DNA of 64,000 bases from Geothermobacter ehrlichii (GCF_008124615.1 NZ_VNIB01000006.1:164768-228767); one strand, 5' to 3'; positions 9,392-18,729 are shown, counted from the first letter of the stretch. Made by a program: numbers and translations. Notes: generated by a model not told the origin, from the sequence alone.

Positions 9392-10003
9392 ATGGGAACG
9401 AAGAAGACGAGAACAACCAGTCTGGGCGATGCCCTGTTTACCAAGACCCAGCGCCAGGTTCTGGGGTTGCTGTTTGGCCACCCGGATCGGAGCTATTACG
9501 CCAAGGAAATTGTCAGACTGGCAGGGATGGGGGTTGGCAGTGTACACCGCGAACTTGAGAAACTCGCGGCCGCGGGCCTGCTGACCGTCAGGCAGGTCGG
9601 CAATCAGAAACATTACCAGGCCAACGAGAGATCACCGATCTTCGAAGAACTGAAGGGAATCGTGCGGAAGACGTTCGGTCTGGCGGACGTCCTGCGAGCG
9701 GCCCTGGCCCGTTGCGGGGACAGGATTGTTCTGGCCTTCATCTACGGGTCGGTTGCCAAAAGCACGGATCACGCCGGCAGCGATATCGACCTGCTGATCG
9801 TATCCGACGATTTGGCTTATTCCGAAGTGATGACCATTTTGGCTGATGCTGAAACCAGGTTGGGGCGAACGGTCAATCCGACCATCTACAGCCTCGAAGA
9901 GTTTCGGAGCAAAATGGCGGCTGACGACAGCTTTGTTGCCCGTGTTGTCCGGCAACCCAAAATCTTTTTGATCGGGTCGGAAGATGACGTTACCGCAGCT
10001 TGA
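9392..10003 (+). CDS. Winged-helix regulator with MNT-type nucleotidyltransferase domain
   Basis: This 203-residue protein has an N-terminal ArsR/MarR-like winged helix (about 15-80: FTKTQRQVLGLLFGHPDRSY) and a minimal nucleotidyltransferase domain with GS (119-120) and the metal-binding D131 and D133 in SDIDLLIV. MNT proteins of this kind are usually the antitoxin half of HEPN/MNT toxin-antitoxin pairs. ATG 9392 is chosen because the palindrome lies immediately before it. The expected partner starts in an overlap at 9984 but is cut short at hsdS, so the antitoxin appears orphaned. Confidence 0.8.
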   Translation: MGTKKTRTTSLGDALFTKTQRQVLGLLFGHPDRSYYAKEIVRLAGMGVGSVHRELEKLAAAGLLTVRQVGNQKHYQANERSPIFEELKGIVRKTFGLADVLRAALARCGDRIVLAFIYGSVAKSTDHAGSDIDLLIVSDDLAYSEVMTILADAETRLGRTVNPTIYSLEEFRSKMAADDSFVARVVRQPKIFLIGSEDDVTAA

Positions 10004-10040
10004 CAAGCTTGTTGCCATCGGGCAATTGAAGGATGGGGAC
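9984..10040 (+). pseudogene. N-terminal stub of the MNT partner (HEPN) gene
   Basis: ATG 9984 overlaps the end of the nucleotidyltransferase gene by 20 bases, as MNT/HEPN pairs often do. It encodes MTLPQLDKLVAIGQLKDGD, which resembles the conserved start of the HEPN partners (Leu-Asp-X-Leu-Val-X-X-Gly-X-Leu-Lys). The frame then continues without a stop into hsdS, so the rest of the toxin is missing. Family resemblance is from memory, not a search. Confidence 0.45.
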
Positions 10041-10058
10041 AAAAAAAGAGGTGGCGGT

Positions 10059-11381
10059 GTGAGGCGTTACAAGCCGTATCCGAAATATAAAGATTCAGGG
10101 GTGGAGTGGCTGGGTGAAGTGCCTGAACATTGGGATATTAAACCACTTCTTGCTGTTTCTGTTGAGCGCAAAGTCAAGAATACAGGCAACATCGAAAATA
10201 ATGTTCTCTCGCTCAGTTACGGGAAAATTATTAGGCGATCTGTTGACACGGATTTCGGCTTATTGCCAGCCTCGTTTGAAACCTACCAGATAATCGAGCC
10301 TGGAGATATAATCCTTCGTCTGACTGACCTACAGAACGACCAGCGAAGCTTGAGGACCGGGTGTGCAAAAGAGCGGGGCATAATCACATCTGCTTATCTT
10401 TGTTTGCGCCCTAGCAATTCGGTCGACTCTCGCTATCTGCATTATTTGCTACACGCCTACGATATCCAGAAGATTTTTTACAGCATGGGCGGTGGTGTTC
10501 GTCAGTCTATGGGGTTCGGCGACCTGCGGCGGTTGCCTGTGACAATTCCCGTCTCTGACGAACAACAAGCCATCGCCGCCTTTCTCGACCGCGAAACCGC
10601 GCGCATTGACGCGCTGATTGAGAAAAAGCAGCGCCTGATTGAGCTGCTGAAAGAAAAGCGCCAGGCCATCATCACCCAGGCCGTGACCAAGGGGCTTGAC
10701 CCGAATGTGCCGATGAAGGATTCCGGGGTCGAGTGGTTGGGGGAGGTGCCGGCGCATTGGGAGGTTTTGCCACTTAAACGCTTAGTATCAAAAATAGTGT
10801 CAGGGACAAGCGTGAATGCTATAGATAAACCAGCCGAGAATGGAGAGTTGGCTGTTTTAAAAACCAGTTCTGTTTACTCTGGTAATTTTGAAGCAAACGA
10901 AAACAAAACGGTCGTTGAAGAAGATCTACACCGAGTAAGTTGCCCCGTCGTAAAAAATACCCTCATCGTCAGTAGAATGAACACCCCAAGCCTTGTTGGA
11001 GCGGCGGGTTATGTGAGCGACGACTACCCCAACATTTATCTTCCCGACCGTTTATGGATGGTTTTTTTTGATATATCAGTTGTTCCTCAATTTGTCCATT
11101 ACTGGACAATGACATCAATTTACCGAACGCAAGTGGAGATGGTTTGTGCCGGCACAAGCTCTAGTATGCAAAACATCTCCCAAGGTGATTTTTTGGGATT
11201 CTATTTAGCCATACCTCCAAAAGCTGAACAGGGAAAAATCGTCGAGAGACTGACAAAACAATGCACACAAATCTGTAAATTGATTACAACTCTTGAATTT
11301 AGTGTCAATCTTCTCAAAGAACGCCGCGCCGCGCTCATCACGGCTGCTGTCACCGGCCAGATCGACGTCAGGGGGGAATAA
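10059..11381 (+). CDS. hsdS: Type I restriction-modification specificity subunit
   Basis: HsdS reads the DNA target for the methylase and nuclease. Two target-recognition domains are visible, each opened by a near-identical repeat KDSGVEWLGEVP-HW (near residues 11 and 220) and each followed by a helical spacer (IAAFLDRETARIDALIEKKQ after the first). GTG 10059 is preferred: it follows GAGGTG, and the longer frame from 9984 runs through the stub of another gene. The second recognition domain (about 10780-11290) is clearly AT-richer than its neighbours, as expected for a swapped specificity domain. Confidence 0.9.
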   Translation: MRRYKPYPKYKDSGVEWLGEVPEHWDIKPLLAVSVERKVKNTGNIENNVLSLSYGKIIRRSVDTDFGLLPASFETYQIIEPGDIILRLTDLQNDQRSLRTGCAKERGIITSAYLCLRPSNSVDSRYLHYLLHAYDIQKIFYSMGGGVRQSMGFGDLRRLPVTIPVSDEQQAIAAFLDRETARIDALIEKKQRLIELLKEKRQAIITQAVTKGLDPNVPMKDSGVEWLGEVPAHWEVLPLKRLVSKIVSGTSVNAIDKPAENGELAVLKTSSVYSGNFEANENKTVVEEDLHRVSCPVVKNTLIVSRMNTPSLVGAAGYVSDDYPNIYLPDRLWMVFFDISVVPQFVHYWTMTSIYRTQVEMVCAGTSSSMQNISQGDFLGFYLAIPPKAEQGKIVERLTKQCTQICKLITTLEFSVNLLKERRAALITAAVTGQIDVRGE

Positions 11382-11383
11382 CT

Positions 11384-14300
11384 ATGAGTCTGTCCGCCAG
11401 CCCGCACCACGAGGTTCACTTCGAAGACCACATCGTCGAGCAACTCGCCGCGCAGGGCTGGCTTGTCGGTGATGCCGGCAATTACGACCGTGTGCGGGCG
11501 CTCTATCCCGAAGATGTCATCGGCTATTTGAAAGACTCGCAGCCCGAAGCCTGGGCCAAACTGGAAAAGCTCAACGGCACCACCACCGAAAAAATCGTCC
11601 TCGACCGGCTGGTGAAGGCGCTGGAGAAGGACGGCACCCTCGAAGTCATCCGCCGGGGCGTCAACCTGGTCGGCGCCGGGCGGGTCATCCTCTGCCAGTC
11701 GCTGCCGGAGGACGATCGCAACGAGCAGGTCATCCAGCGCTACCAGGCCAACCGGCTGCGGGTGGTGCGCCAGCTCAAATACGCCCCCGACCGCGAGTGG
11801 TCGATTGATCTGGTCTTTTTCATCAACGGCATCCCGGTGGCCACGGCGGAACTGAAATCGGACTTCACCCAGTCGGTCGAGGACGCCATCCGCCAGTACC
11901 GCACCGACCGCAAACCGAAGGACCGGCAGAGCGGCCTGAGCTTCCCGCTTCTCACCTTCAAGCGCGGGGCGCTGGTGCACTTTGCCGTTTCGACCTCGGA
12001 AATCTACATGACCACCCGCCTGGCCGGGGCGAAAACGATCTTTCTCCCCTTCAACCGGGGCAACGACGGCGCGGCAGGCAACCCGCCGGCGCAGGACGGC
12101 ACTTATGCGGTCAGCTACCTGTGGGAGCAGATTCTCCAGCCCGACAACTGGCTGCGCATCTTTCACCGCTTCATGCTGCTGGAGAGAAAGGAGAAGCAGC
12201 ACGCCGACGGCCGGCCGTACATCGCCGAAACGATGGTCTTCCCCCGCTTCCACCAGTGGGAGGCGGTCACCGCGCTGATCGACACCGTGCGCGAAGAAGG
12301 TCCGGGACAGCGTTACCTGGTGCAGCACAGCGCCGGTTCCGGCAAGACCAACTCCATCTCCTGGACCTGCCACGAGCTGATTCGCCTGCGCCGGCCCGAC
12401 GGCGGCAAGTATTTCGATTCGGTCATCGTCATCACCGACCGCACGGTGCTCGACGCCCAGTTGCAAGAGGCCATCCGGCAGATTGACCACCAGATGGGGG
12501 TGGTGCGGGCCATCGACCGCGAGGCGAGCCCGCTGCCGAAAAGCCGGCAGCTTGCCGAGGCACTGCAGCAGCGCACGCCGATCATCGTGGTGACCCTGCA
12601 GACCTTTCCCTACGCGATGGAGGCGATTCTCTCGGAAACCTCGCTCAAGGACCGGAACTTCGCCCTTGTGATCGACGAGGCGCACAGCTCGCAGACCGGC
12701 TCATCGGCCAGCAAACTGCGGGCGACGCTGGCGCTCGACAAGGACGAAGACCTGGCCAGCATGACCTCGGACGAAATCCTGCTGCGTCTGCAGGAGGTGA
12801 AAAAGTTTCCGCCCAATGTCTCCTACTTTGCCTTCACCGCGACGCCGAAACATTCGACCCTGACCCTGTTCGGCCGCCCGGCCGATCCGGGCAAGCCCCT
12901 GTCGAAGGAGAACCCGCCGCGTCCCTTCCACATCTACAGCATGCAGCAGGCAATCGAGGAAGGCTTCATTCTCGATGTGCTGCGCAATTACGTCTCCTAC
13001 CGGGTGGCCTTCCGCCTGGGGCAGGCTTTCAAGGAAGACAAGCGGGTCGACGCCAAACAGGCGCGACGCAACCTGGCCAGGTGGCTGTCGCTGCATCCGA
13101 CCAACGTGGCCCAGAAGGTGGAGCTGATCGTCGAGCATTTCCGCTCGACGGTGGCGCATCTGCTCAACGGTCAGGCCAAGGCGATGGTGGTGACCGGCTC
13201 GCGCGCTTCGGCGGTGAAGTACAAGCTGGCCTTCGACCGCTACGTCAAAGAGAAGGGCTACCAGGGCATCAGGGCGCTGGTCGCCTTTTCGGGCAAGGTC
13301 CCCGGCGGTCAGGTCGACGCGACGCTGGCGGGCGAGGAATTCGACGAGAACAACATGAATCCTGGTGTCAGGGGGCAGGATCTGCGCCGCGCCTTCGACA
13401 CCGACCAGTATCAGGTGATGCTGGTCGCCAACAAGTTCCAGACCGGCTTCGACCAGCCGAAACTGGTGGCGATGTACGTCGACAAGAAGATCTCCGGGGT
13501 CGACGCGGTGCAGACCCTGAGCCGCCTCAACCGGATTTACCCGGGCAAGGACCGCACCTACGTGATCGACTTCGCCAACGATCCGCAGGAGATTCTCGCC
13601 GCCTTCCGGCTGTTCTACAAGGAGGCCCGCATCGAGGATGTCCAGGACCCGCACATCGTCTACGACATCAAGGAAACCCTCGACAAGGCGCTGATCTACA
13701 CCCCGGAAGAGGTGGAGCGCTTCGGCGCGGAAATCACCCGGCCGGAGCCGCGCCAGGCCCAGTTGATGGCGATCACCGACCCGGCGACCCAGCGGTTCAA
13801 CGGCCGGCTGAAGGAGCTGAACGAACAAATCGAGCAGCACGAGCGCGAATTCCAGCGCTGCCACGCGGCGGGTGACGAGGCCGCCGCCGCGGAAGCCGAT
13901 CTCAAGCGCGGCGAGGCAACCAAAAAGCGAGATGCCCTGCTGAAGTTCAAGGAAAACCTGGGCAAGTTCGTGCGCATGTACGAATATATCGCCCAGCTGG
14001 TCGAGTTCGGCGATCCGGAACTGGAGGCCTTTGCCGGTTACGCCCGGCTGCTGCGCAACCGCCTGAAGAGCATCAATCCCGAGGAGATCGACCTGAAAGG
14101 GCTGCAGCTGACCCACTATGCCGTCCTGAACGACGGCAAGCTGGACGGGATCGCGGCGGAAAAGCAGGAGGACTGGGGCGTCCTGCGCCCGGTCACCGGG
14201 CTGGGCTCGGGTGAGCCGCGCGACCGGGAGCGGACCTTTCTTTCGGAGCTGATCGAAAAACTGAACGAACTGTTCGGTGAGGGAATCACCGACAAGGACA

Positions 14301-14581
14301 AGGTGATGTTCGCGGTGCACATCAGTGAAAAGCTGCGCGAGAACGAGACCGTCATGGCCCAGGTGCAGAACAATTCCCGCGAGCAGGCCCTGAAGGCCGA
14401 CCTGCCCGAAGCCGCCACAGATGCCATCGTCGAAGCGCTGGCGTCCCACAAGTCAATTGCCGAGCGGTTACTCTCCGATGCTGGAGCACAAGACCTGTTC
14501 TATGGGTTGTTGTATGACATTCTAAAAAAGACAGATGCGGCCAAACTGCTACAGGAAAACCTGAAAACGGAAACCGCCTAA
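11384..14581 (+). CDS. hsdR: Type I restriction endonuclease/translocase subunit
   Basis: HsdR is the ATP-driven DNA translocase and nuclease of the type I complex. The 1065-residue protein has the N-terminal nuclease motif (IDLVFFINGIPVATAELK, about 140-159), Walker A SAGSGKT (about 315-321), the DEAH box in VIDEAHSS (about 428-435), FAFTATPK as motif III and a long C-terminal helical region. ATG 11384 lies 2 bp after the hsdS stop with a purine-rich ribosome site inside hsdS, so hsdS and hsdR are coupled. Confidence 0.95.
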   Translation: MSLSASPHHEVHFEDHIVEQLAAQGWLVGDAGNYDRVRALYPEDVIGYLKDSQPEAWAKLEKLNGTTTEKIVLDRLVKALEKDGTLEVIRRGVNLVGAGRVILCQSLPEDDRNEQVIQRYQANRLRVVRQLKYAPDREWSIDLVFFINGIPVATAELKSDFTQSVEDAIRQYRTDRKPKDRQSGLSFPLLTFKRGALVHFAVSTSEIYMTTRLAGAKTIFLPFNRGNDGAAGNPPAQDGTYAVSYLWEQILQPDNWLRIFHRFMLLERKEKQHADGRPYIAETMVFPRFHQWEAVTALIDTVREEGPGQRYLVQHSAGSGKTNSISWTCHELIRLRRPDGGKYFDSVIVITDRTVLDAQLQEAIRQIDHQMGVVRAIDREASPLPKSRQLAEALQQRTPIIVVTLQTFPYAMEAILSETSLKDRNFALVIDEAHSSQTGSSASKLRATLALDKDEDLASMTSDEILLRLQEVKKFPPNVSYFAFTATPKHSTLTLFGRPADPGKPLSKENPPRPFHIYSMQQAIEEGFILDVLRNYVSYRVAFRLGQAFKEDKRVDAKQARRNLARWLSLHPTNVAQKVELIVEHFRSTVAHLLNGQAKAMVVTGSRASAVKYKLAFDRYVKEKGYQGIRALVAFSGKVPGGQVDATLAGEEFDENNMNPGVRGQDLRRAFDTDQYQVMLVANKFQTGFDQPKLVAMYVDKKISGVDAVQTLSRLNRIYPGKDRTYVIDFANDPQEILAAFRLFYKEARIEDVQDPHIVYDIKETLDKALIYTPEEVERFGAEITRPEPRQAQLMAITDPATQRFNGRLKELNEQIEQHEREFQRCHAAGDEAAAAEADLKRGEATKKRDALLKFKENLGKFVRMYEYIAQLVEFGDPELEAFAGYARLLRNRLKSINPEEIDLKGLQLTHYAVLNDGKLDGIAAEKQEDWGVLRPVTGLGSGEPRDRERTFLSELIEKLNELFGEGITDKDKVMFAVHISEKLRENETVMAQVQNNSREQALKADLPEAATDAIVEALASHKSIAERLLSDAGAQDLFYGLLYDILKKTDAAKLLQENLKTETA

Positions 14582-14684
14582 ACAGGACGCCAGCGGCAGT
14601 TCAATCCGCGTTTCTCAATAACGTTCGGGCAAATAGACACCTTAGTGATTAAAGATGCCGCCGAACTTCTTCCGTAAAGCGAAG

Positions 14685-14738
14685 ACCTGCTTCGGGAGCA
14701 GGGGGGGGGCGCTGGTTCGAATCCAGTCATCCCGACCA
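14685..14738 (+). repeat. Degenerate 3' half of tRNA-Pro (attachment-site-like)
   Basis: The anticodon arm ACCTGCTTCGGGAGCAGG matches the intact tRNA-Pro at 5578 with one difference, and the T arm, acceptor 3' strand and CCA follow (CATCCCGACCA). The 5' half is absent and the variable loop is stretched by extra G's, so it cannot be a working tRNA. Its last part, TCCAGTCATCCCGAC (14722-14736), recurs exactly at 27413-27427. Confidence 0.8.
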
Positions 14739-14771
14739 CTACAACCACCTGATTCCTCAGGTTGACATAAG

Positions 14772-14829
14772 AAAGCCTAGCTATTTCACCGCGTCTCTTC
14801 GACGAACGATGAAAATAGCTAGGCTTTTT
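14772..14829. terminator. Bidirectional terminator between hsdR and cooC
   Basis: AAAGCCTAGCTATTTC (14772-14787) pairs with GAAAATAGCTAGGCTTTTT (14811-14829) over about 15 bp with one extra A. The T-run on the plus strand suits hsdR-side transcription. The minus-strand reading (GGCTTTCTTA) could end the coo operon. Confidence 0.75.
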
Positions 14830-14928
14830 ATTTAACTTGCGGCCCCGAAGGTAGACAAATCGGTACAGACGGGGGTCGCTCTAGGCGGACCTGATAGCTG
14901 GCAGACGATATTTGTCTGAGGCTGTTTT

Positions 14929-15708
14929 CTAGCTGGCTCCGGCTACCTTTGCAAACAACGTATCCTTGATGGAACGGATTTCGTCGACCACATCGCCCCC
15001 GATATCGAAAGGTGAAACCCCCTTGAGGTCCGCTTCCCTGACTACATCGCTCAGAGAGACCAGGCCCAACAGTTCGATATCCTGTAAGGCGCCGGTGATA
15101 AAGCGGCCATCGGCCTCGTCCCGTATTTTACTGCCGACGACGAAGGTATTCTTGATGCCTATATCGCCGGCCAGTCTCTTTATCTGCTCGGCGGTCTGAA
15201 CACTTCTGCGGCCAGGCTCGACGACGATGATCAGGGCATCCACCGACTCTGCGGTCCCCCGGCCCAGATGCTCGATGCCGGCTTCCATGTCCATAATCAC
15301 CACGTCGTCTCTCTCGATCAGCAGGTGCTTCATCAGCCTCCTGACCAGCGTATGCTCCGGACAGACACAGCCCGTACCGCCCTGCTCAACCGTCCCCATC
15401 GACAGCAGCCTCACCCCTGCGTGCTCCAGGCAGTACTTTTCCGGCAGATCGTCCACCTTGGGATTGAGGATGAAGTAGGAACCGCTGCCGCTTGCCTCGG
15501 TGCGCTTTTCGGCCTCCTCCTTCATTTTCGCAATCGGGGTTATCTTTCTGAATTCCGCCTCGGAGATGCCCAGGGCCGAGGCGAGGTTGGCATCCGGATC
15601 GGCATCGATGGCCAGAACGCGATGCCCTTCTGCGGCCAGAAGCCGCGCCAGCATCCCCGAGATGGTCGTCTTGCCGACCCCGCCTTTGCCGGTAACCGCT
15701 ATTTTCAT
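14929..15708 (-). CDS. cooC: CooC, ATPase for nickel insertion into CO dehydrogenase
   Basis: This 259-residue MinD/NifH-type P-loop ATPase delivers nickel to the C-cluster of CooS. The deviant Walker A loop GKGGVGKT is at residues 7-14, and the metal-binding C-X-C pair is C114/C116 in GTGCVCPEH, at the dimer interface in characterised CooC. The gene is last in the coo cluster, after cooS and a strong intercistronic hairpin. The nickel-handling genes cooT and cooJ of Rhodospirillum are not seen. Confidence 0.93.
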   Translation of the reverse strand: MKIAVTGKGGVGKTTISGMLARLLAAEGHRVLAIDADPDANLASALGISEAEFRKITPIAKMKEEAEKRTEASGSGSYFILNPKVDDLPEKYCLEHAGVRLLSMGTVEQGGTGCVCPEHTLVRRLMKHLLIERDDVVIMDMEAGIEHLGRGTAESVDALIIVVEPGRRSVQTAEQIKRLAGDIGIKNTFVVGSKIRDEADGRFITGALQDIELLGLVSLSDVVREADLKGVSPFDIGGDVVDEIRSIKDTLFAKVAGAS

Positions 15709-15730
15709 GGGAAAACCTCTTACAGTAAAT

Positions 15731-15760
15731 CGGGGTCAGGGCCTGTGCGCCCTGACCCCG
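15731..15760 (-). promoter_or_regulatory. Intercistronic hairpin between cooS and cooC
   Basis: A perfect 12-bp stem, CGGGGTCAGGGC (15731-15742) with GCCCTGACCCCG (15749-15760) and a 6-nt loop. No T-run follows in the direction of transcription. It more likely protects the cooS 3' end or lowers cooC expression than ends transcription fully. Confidence 0.6.
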
Positions 15761-15772
15761 ATGGTTGAAAAA

Positions 15773-17680
15773 TCAGATTCCTAATCCCTGACGTCTTTCC
15801 TTGATCACATCAAACAACTTGTCCGCAGCCTTCACAGGATCGGTTTCGACGATGAAGTAACCGCCCAGGGCCTCCTTCGCCGTTTCGGTCAGAAACTTCA
15901 CGACTTCGCTCGAACCCGTGATCTGAGGGGTGATTCCGATGTGGGTCGGAAGGCCCAGAGCGACGCTCCAGGTGCCGATGGCCACCGCCTTCTCGGACAT
16001 CGCCTCGGGGGCCGAAGCGACCAAGGGCAGCTTGTCCAGGTCGACTCCCAGCTTGTCGGCTATGGCCACGGCGACATTGGCCGCCCTGGTGGTATCGACG
16101 CAGGATCCCATGTGCAGCACCAGCGGCAGGGGGCCTTCGAGGCCGGCGGCCTGGCCGACGGCGGTCAGGACCCCTTTGAGCCCGTCCCCGGCGTAGGCTT
16201 CAGTGGCCTCCTGGGTCATTAGACCGTTCTTGGCGAAGGCCCCGGAGGCGCAGCCGGTGGCCAAGATCATGACGTTGTTCCGCGCCAGCTCCTTGGCGAT
16301 GGTCATGAAGTTGTTGTCCTGGGTTGCCCGCGGATTGCCACAGCCCACGAAGAGGGCAATGCCCTGGATGCTGCCGTCGACGATGTTGTCGATGATCGGT
16401 TTCAGGGGATCCTCGGCGTTGAGCTTGCTCAGGGCCCCGATGAGGGCTTCGGCGCTGAATCCGGCAATGGCGGTCTGCTTGTGGTTCGGAATATGGACCG
16501 GACTGGAGCCCCGCTTCTTAAATGCTTCGATGGCCAGTTCGACAGTTTTCCGCGCATCTTCGAGGGCGGTTTTTTCCTGGAACTGGATATGAGTTGCGCC
16601 GGGGATCTTGTTCTCGGCCATGGTGGTGATGACCTCGGTGTGGTAACACTCGCTGATCTTGGCCACCGAAGGCATGATGCACTGCACATCGACCACCAGG
16701 GCGTCGACGGCACCGGTGACCAGGGCGAGCTCCTGGGAGAGGTAGTTGGTCGCCAGGGGGATGTTGTGGCGCATCATGACCTCGTTACCGGTACAGCAGA
16801 TGCCGACGATATTGATCCCTTCCTTGGCACCGGCCTTCTTCGCCTCTTCGTTCATGCCGATGGCCACGTCGCAGACGACTTCGCTCAGCAGAGGATTGTG
16901 CCCGTGCAAGGCGATATTGACCGCATCCTCCTTCAGCACCCCGAGGTTCGCCGAGCTGATGACCGGCTGGGGCGTGCCGAAGAGGGCATCGGAGAGCTCG
17001 GTAGCCATATACATGCCGGTATAGTCGGCGAGGGCCCCCTTGATTCCGCCGAGCAGGAGGTTGACCGGGTCGGCATCGCAGCCGACGTGGGTACGTCCCA
17101 TGATCTGGGTGACAACAGCATCGATGTTATGCGGCATGACCCCGAGCTGGACCAATCTGTCGACGCGCTCTTCGGTCATGGTTTCCTTGGCCCAGTTGCA
17201 GGGGATGGAGGCCTGCTGGCGCGAGAAATCGTCCAGGGTCGCTGTGGCGACCTCCCTGGCGATCTGCTTGATATCCTTACCCTCAGGGGCGAGATGGAGG
17301 CGTTCGGCGATCCTCCTGAGTTTATCTTTGTCCTTGATGCTGTAGGCCGGAGCGTGGTCGTCGGCGACCTCCAGCAGGCACAGAGCGATATGGCGGCCAT
17401 GCTCGGAGTGGGCCGCAGCCCCGGCGGCCATCATCCGGATCAGGTTCCGGGCCACGATGGTATGAGCATCAGCGCCGCAGACCCCTCTTTGCGGTCCATT
17501 ACCAAAGGGATCGATGCGGCAGGGCCCCTTCCAGCAGAGGCGACAGCAGACACCCAGCTCGCCGAATCCGCAATGGGGCTTCATCGCTTCATAGCGATCC
17601 CAGACCGTTTCAATGCCCTCTTTCTTGGCGACCTCAAGCAACTCATTGGCGGAAGCATCGATGGTTTTCTGATGGCTCAT
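15773..17680 (-). CDS. cooS: Nickel-iron carbon monoxide dehydrogenase, catalytic subunit
   Basis: CooS oxidises CO with water to CO2, passing two electrons to CooF. In the 635-residue protein the N-terminal cysteines C37 and C45 (D-cluster) and C46, C49, C54 and C68 (B-cluster) keep the spacing of characterised CODHs. All C-cluster ligands are recognisable: the histidine in ALHGHNP and cysteines in GICCTGN, DVQCIMP, FVGCGNPR, LATGCASG and HMGSCVDT. The start at 17680 is chosen over an upstream in-frame extension inside cooF because it follows AAAGG and begins like other CooS proteins. The cooF stop lies 4 bp upstream. Confidence 0.97.
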   Translation of the reverse strand: MSHQKTIDASANELLEVAKKEGIETVWDRYEAMKPHCGFGELGVCCRLCWKGPCRIDPFGNGPQRGVCGADAHTIVARNLIRMMAAGAAAHSEHGRHIALCLLEVADDHAPAYSIKDKDKLRRIAERLHLAPEGKDIKQIAREVATATLDDFSRQQASIPCNWAKETMTEERVDRLVQLGVMPHNIDAVVTQIMGRTHVGCDADPVNLLLGGIKGALADYTGMYMATELSDALFGTPQPVISSANLGVLKEDAVNIALHGHNPLLSEVVCDVAIGMNEEAKKAGAKEGINIVGICCTGNEVMMRHNIPLATNYLSQELALVTGAVDALVVDVQCIMPSVAKISECYHTEVITTMAENKIPGATHIQFQEKTALEDARKTVELAIEAFKKRGSSPVHIPNHKQTAIAGFSAEALIGALSKLNAEDPLKPIIDNIVDGSIQGIALFVGCGNPRATQDNNFMTIAKELARNNVMILATGCASGAFAKNGLMTQEATEAYAGDGLKGVLTAVGQAAGLEGPLPLVLHMGSCVDTTRAANVAVAIADKLGVDLDKLPLVASAPEAMSEKAVAIGTWSVALGLPTHIGITPQITGSSEVVKFLTETAKEALGGYFIVETDPVKAADKLFDVIKERRQGLGI

Positions 17681-17684
17681 GGCA

Positions 17685-18254
17685 TTACCTTTCGAATGAG
17701 ATATGTTTCTGGGTTTGCGCAAGCTCTCTGGCCCTGGCGGCATGGAGCTTTCGGCGATACTCATCGATATCGACCAGCATGATGGCGCCGGTAGGACAGG
17801 CTTCAACACAGGCGCAAGAGCCCCCTTCACTTTGCATCGCCGTCCCGATGCAGAGGTCGCACTTTTTCGCGACCCCCCGGTTGGTGCGGCCATCAGTCTC
17901 CCCACTCTCATCGGTCTTTACCGTGATGGCGCCGAAGGGACAGACCATGACGCAGAGCTTGCAACCGACGCAGCTGCCCTCTTCGATCTTCACATGACTG
18001 CCGTCCTGAAGGATCGCCCCGGTCGGGCAGGCGTGGGCACAGGGCGCATCCTCGCATTGCCGGCATTGCATGGGAACAATGGTGTCACCGGCCTGAATGA
18101 CCTTGTTGCGAGGCCGCAGCTGCAGCCCCTGCGCGACGGCCGATTGCAGATCGCAGCCGGCATGAACCGTCGCACAGGCCAGTTCGCAGTTCTTGCACCC
18201 CAGACATTTTTGTGGATCAGCGTAGATAATGGGGTTCTCGATGGTTTTCTTCAT
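17685..18254 (-). CDS. cooF: CooF, ferredoxin-like electron carrier for CO dehydrogenase
   Basis: CooF carries electrons from CooS to the membrane hydrogenase. The 189 residues hold four cysteine groups for [4Fe-4S] clusters: CLGCKNCELAC, CRQCEDAPCAHAC, CVGCKLCVMVC and CDLC with CACVEAC. The start overlaps the hypA stop (ATGA), so the two are coupled. A CooA operator upstream of hypA suggests hypA-cooFS can be transcribed apart from cooMKLXUH. Confidence 0.95.
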   Translation of the reverse strand: MKKTIENPIIYADPQKCLGCKNCELACATVHAGCDLQSAVAQGLQLRPRNKVIQAGDTIVPMQCRQCEDAPCAHACPTGAILQDGSHVKIEEGSCVGCKLCVMVCPFGAITVKTDESGETDGRTNRGVAKKCDLCIGTAMQSEGGSCACVEACPTGAIMLVDIDEYRRKLHAARARELAQTQKHISFER

Positions 18255-18616
18255 CTCGGATTACCTCCTTGCTCCTTTTGGACTTCCATATCTTCGATGT
18301 AGAGCTCCTTGCCGCCAACAATCTCTACAGATGTGCTTTCGCACTCCGGGCACCGAAAGCGAAACTCTCGGATACGGAACTCCCTGGAGCAGTCGCCGCA
18401 CTGGCCCGTCAGCGGAACCTGCTCTATGAGGAGCTCGGCTCCTTCGACTACGGTCCCTTCGGCGAAGACCTCAAAGCAAGCCGTCAGGGTCATCGGTTCC
18501 ACCGCCGTCAATTCACCGACCTTCAACTTCACCCGGACAACCTTCTGGATCTTGTGCTCCGCCACCTTGGCGCGGATGATTTCGAAGAGGCTGCCGACTA
18601 TCGCCGTCTCGTGCAT
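18251..18616 (-). CDS. hypA: HypA, hydrogenase nickel-insertion protein
   Basis: HypA (121 aa) helps deliver nickel to [NiFe] hydrogenase. It begins with the nickel-binding Met-His-Glu and has a zinc site with two C-X2-C pairs (CGDC and CPEC). The order cooH-hypA-cooF is also known from the Carboxydothermus CO cluster. Here HypA presumably matures CooH. No hypBCDEF genes are in the window, so the rest of the maturation set must be elsewhere. Confidence 0.93.
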   Translation of the reverse strand: MHETAIVGSLFEIIRAKVAEHKIQKVVRVKLKVGELTAVEPMTLTACFEVFAEGTVVEGAELLIEQVPLTGQCGDCSREFRIREFRFRCPECESTSVEIVGGKELYIEDMEVQKEQGGNPR

Positions 18617-18686
18617 GGATCCTCATCCTTAGACTGCCGTCCGTCGCATGGTCCTGCAGACAGCGAGGGATCTTCCACTGAACTCC

Positions 18687-18729
18687 AACTTAAGGCAGGG
18701 CGGAGAAAAATTCTGTCACCTAGCCGACA
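18687..18729 (-). promoter_or_regulatory. CooA operator and class II promoter for hypA-cooFS
   Basis: TGTCACCTAGCCGACA (18714-18729) has the CRP-family TGTC-N8-GACA form. It matches the site before cooM in 14 of 16 positions. A candidate -10 box, TAAGTT on the minus strand (18687-18692), lies 32 bases from the site centre, as expected when an activator overlaps the -35 region. The hypA start is about 60 bp further downstream. Confidence 0.75.

Larger units (their letters stand above)
14582..14928. other. Non-coding junction between the restriction and CO modules
   Basis: This 347-bp stretch is more AT-rich than its flanks and holds no supportable gene. It contains the degenerate tRNA-Pro 3' half (14685-14738), a long bidirectional terminator (14772-14829) and a small inverted repeat CAGAC...GTCTG (14901-14917) after the end of cooC. 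Confidence 0.7.

Noticed and set aside
14685..14738. A second functional tRNA-Pro
   Set aside because: No 5' half is present and the variable loop is enlarged; it is a remnant.
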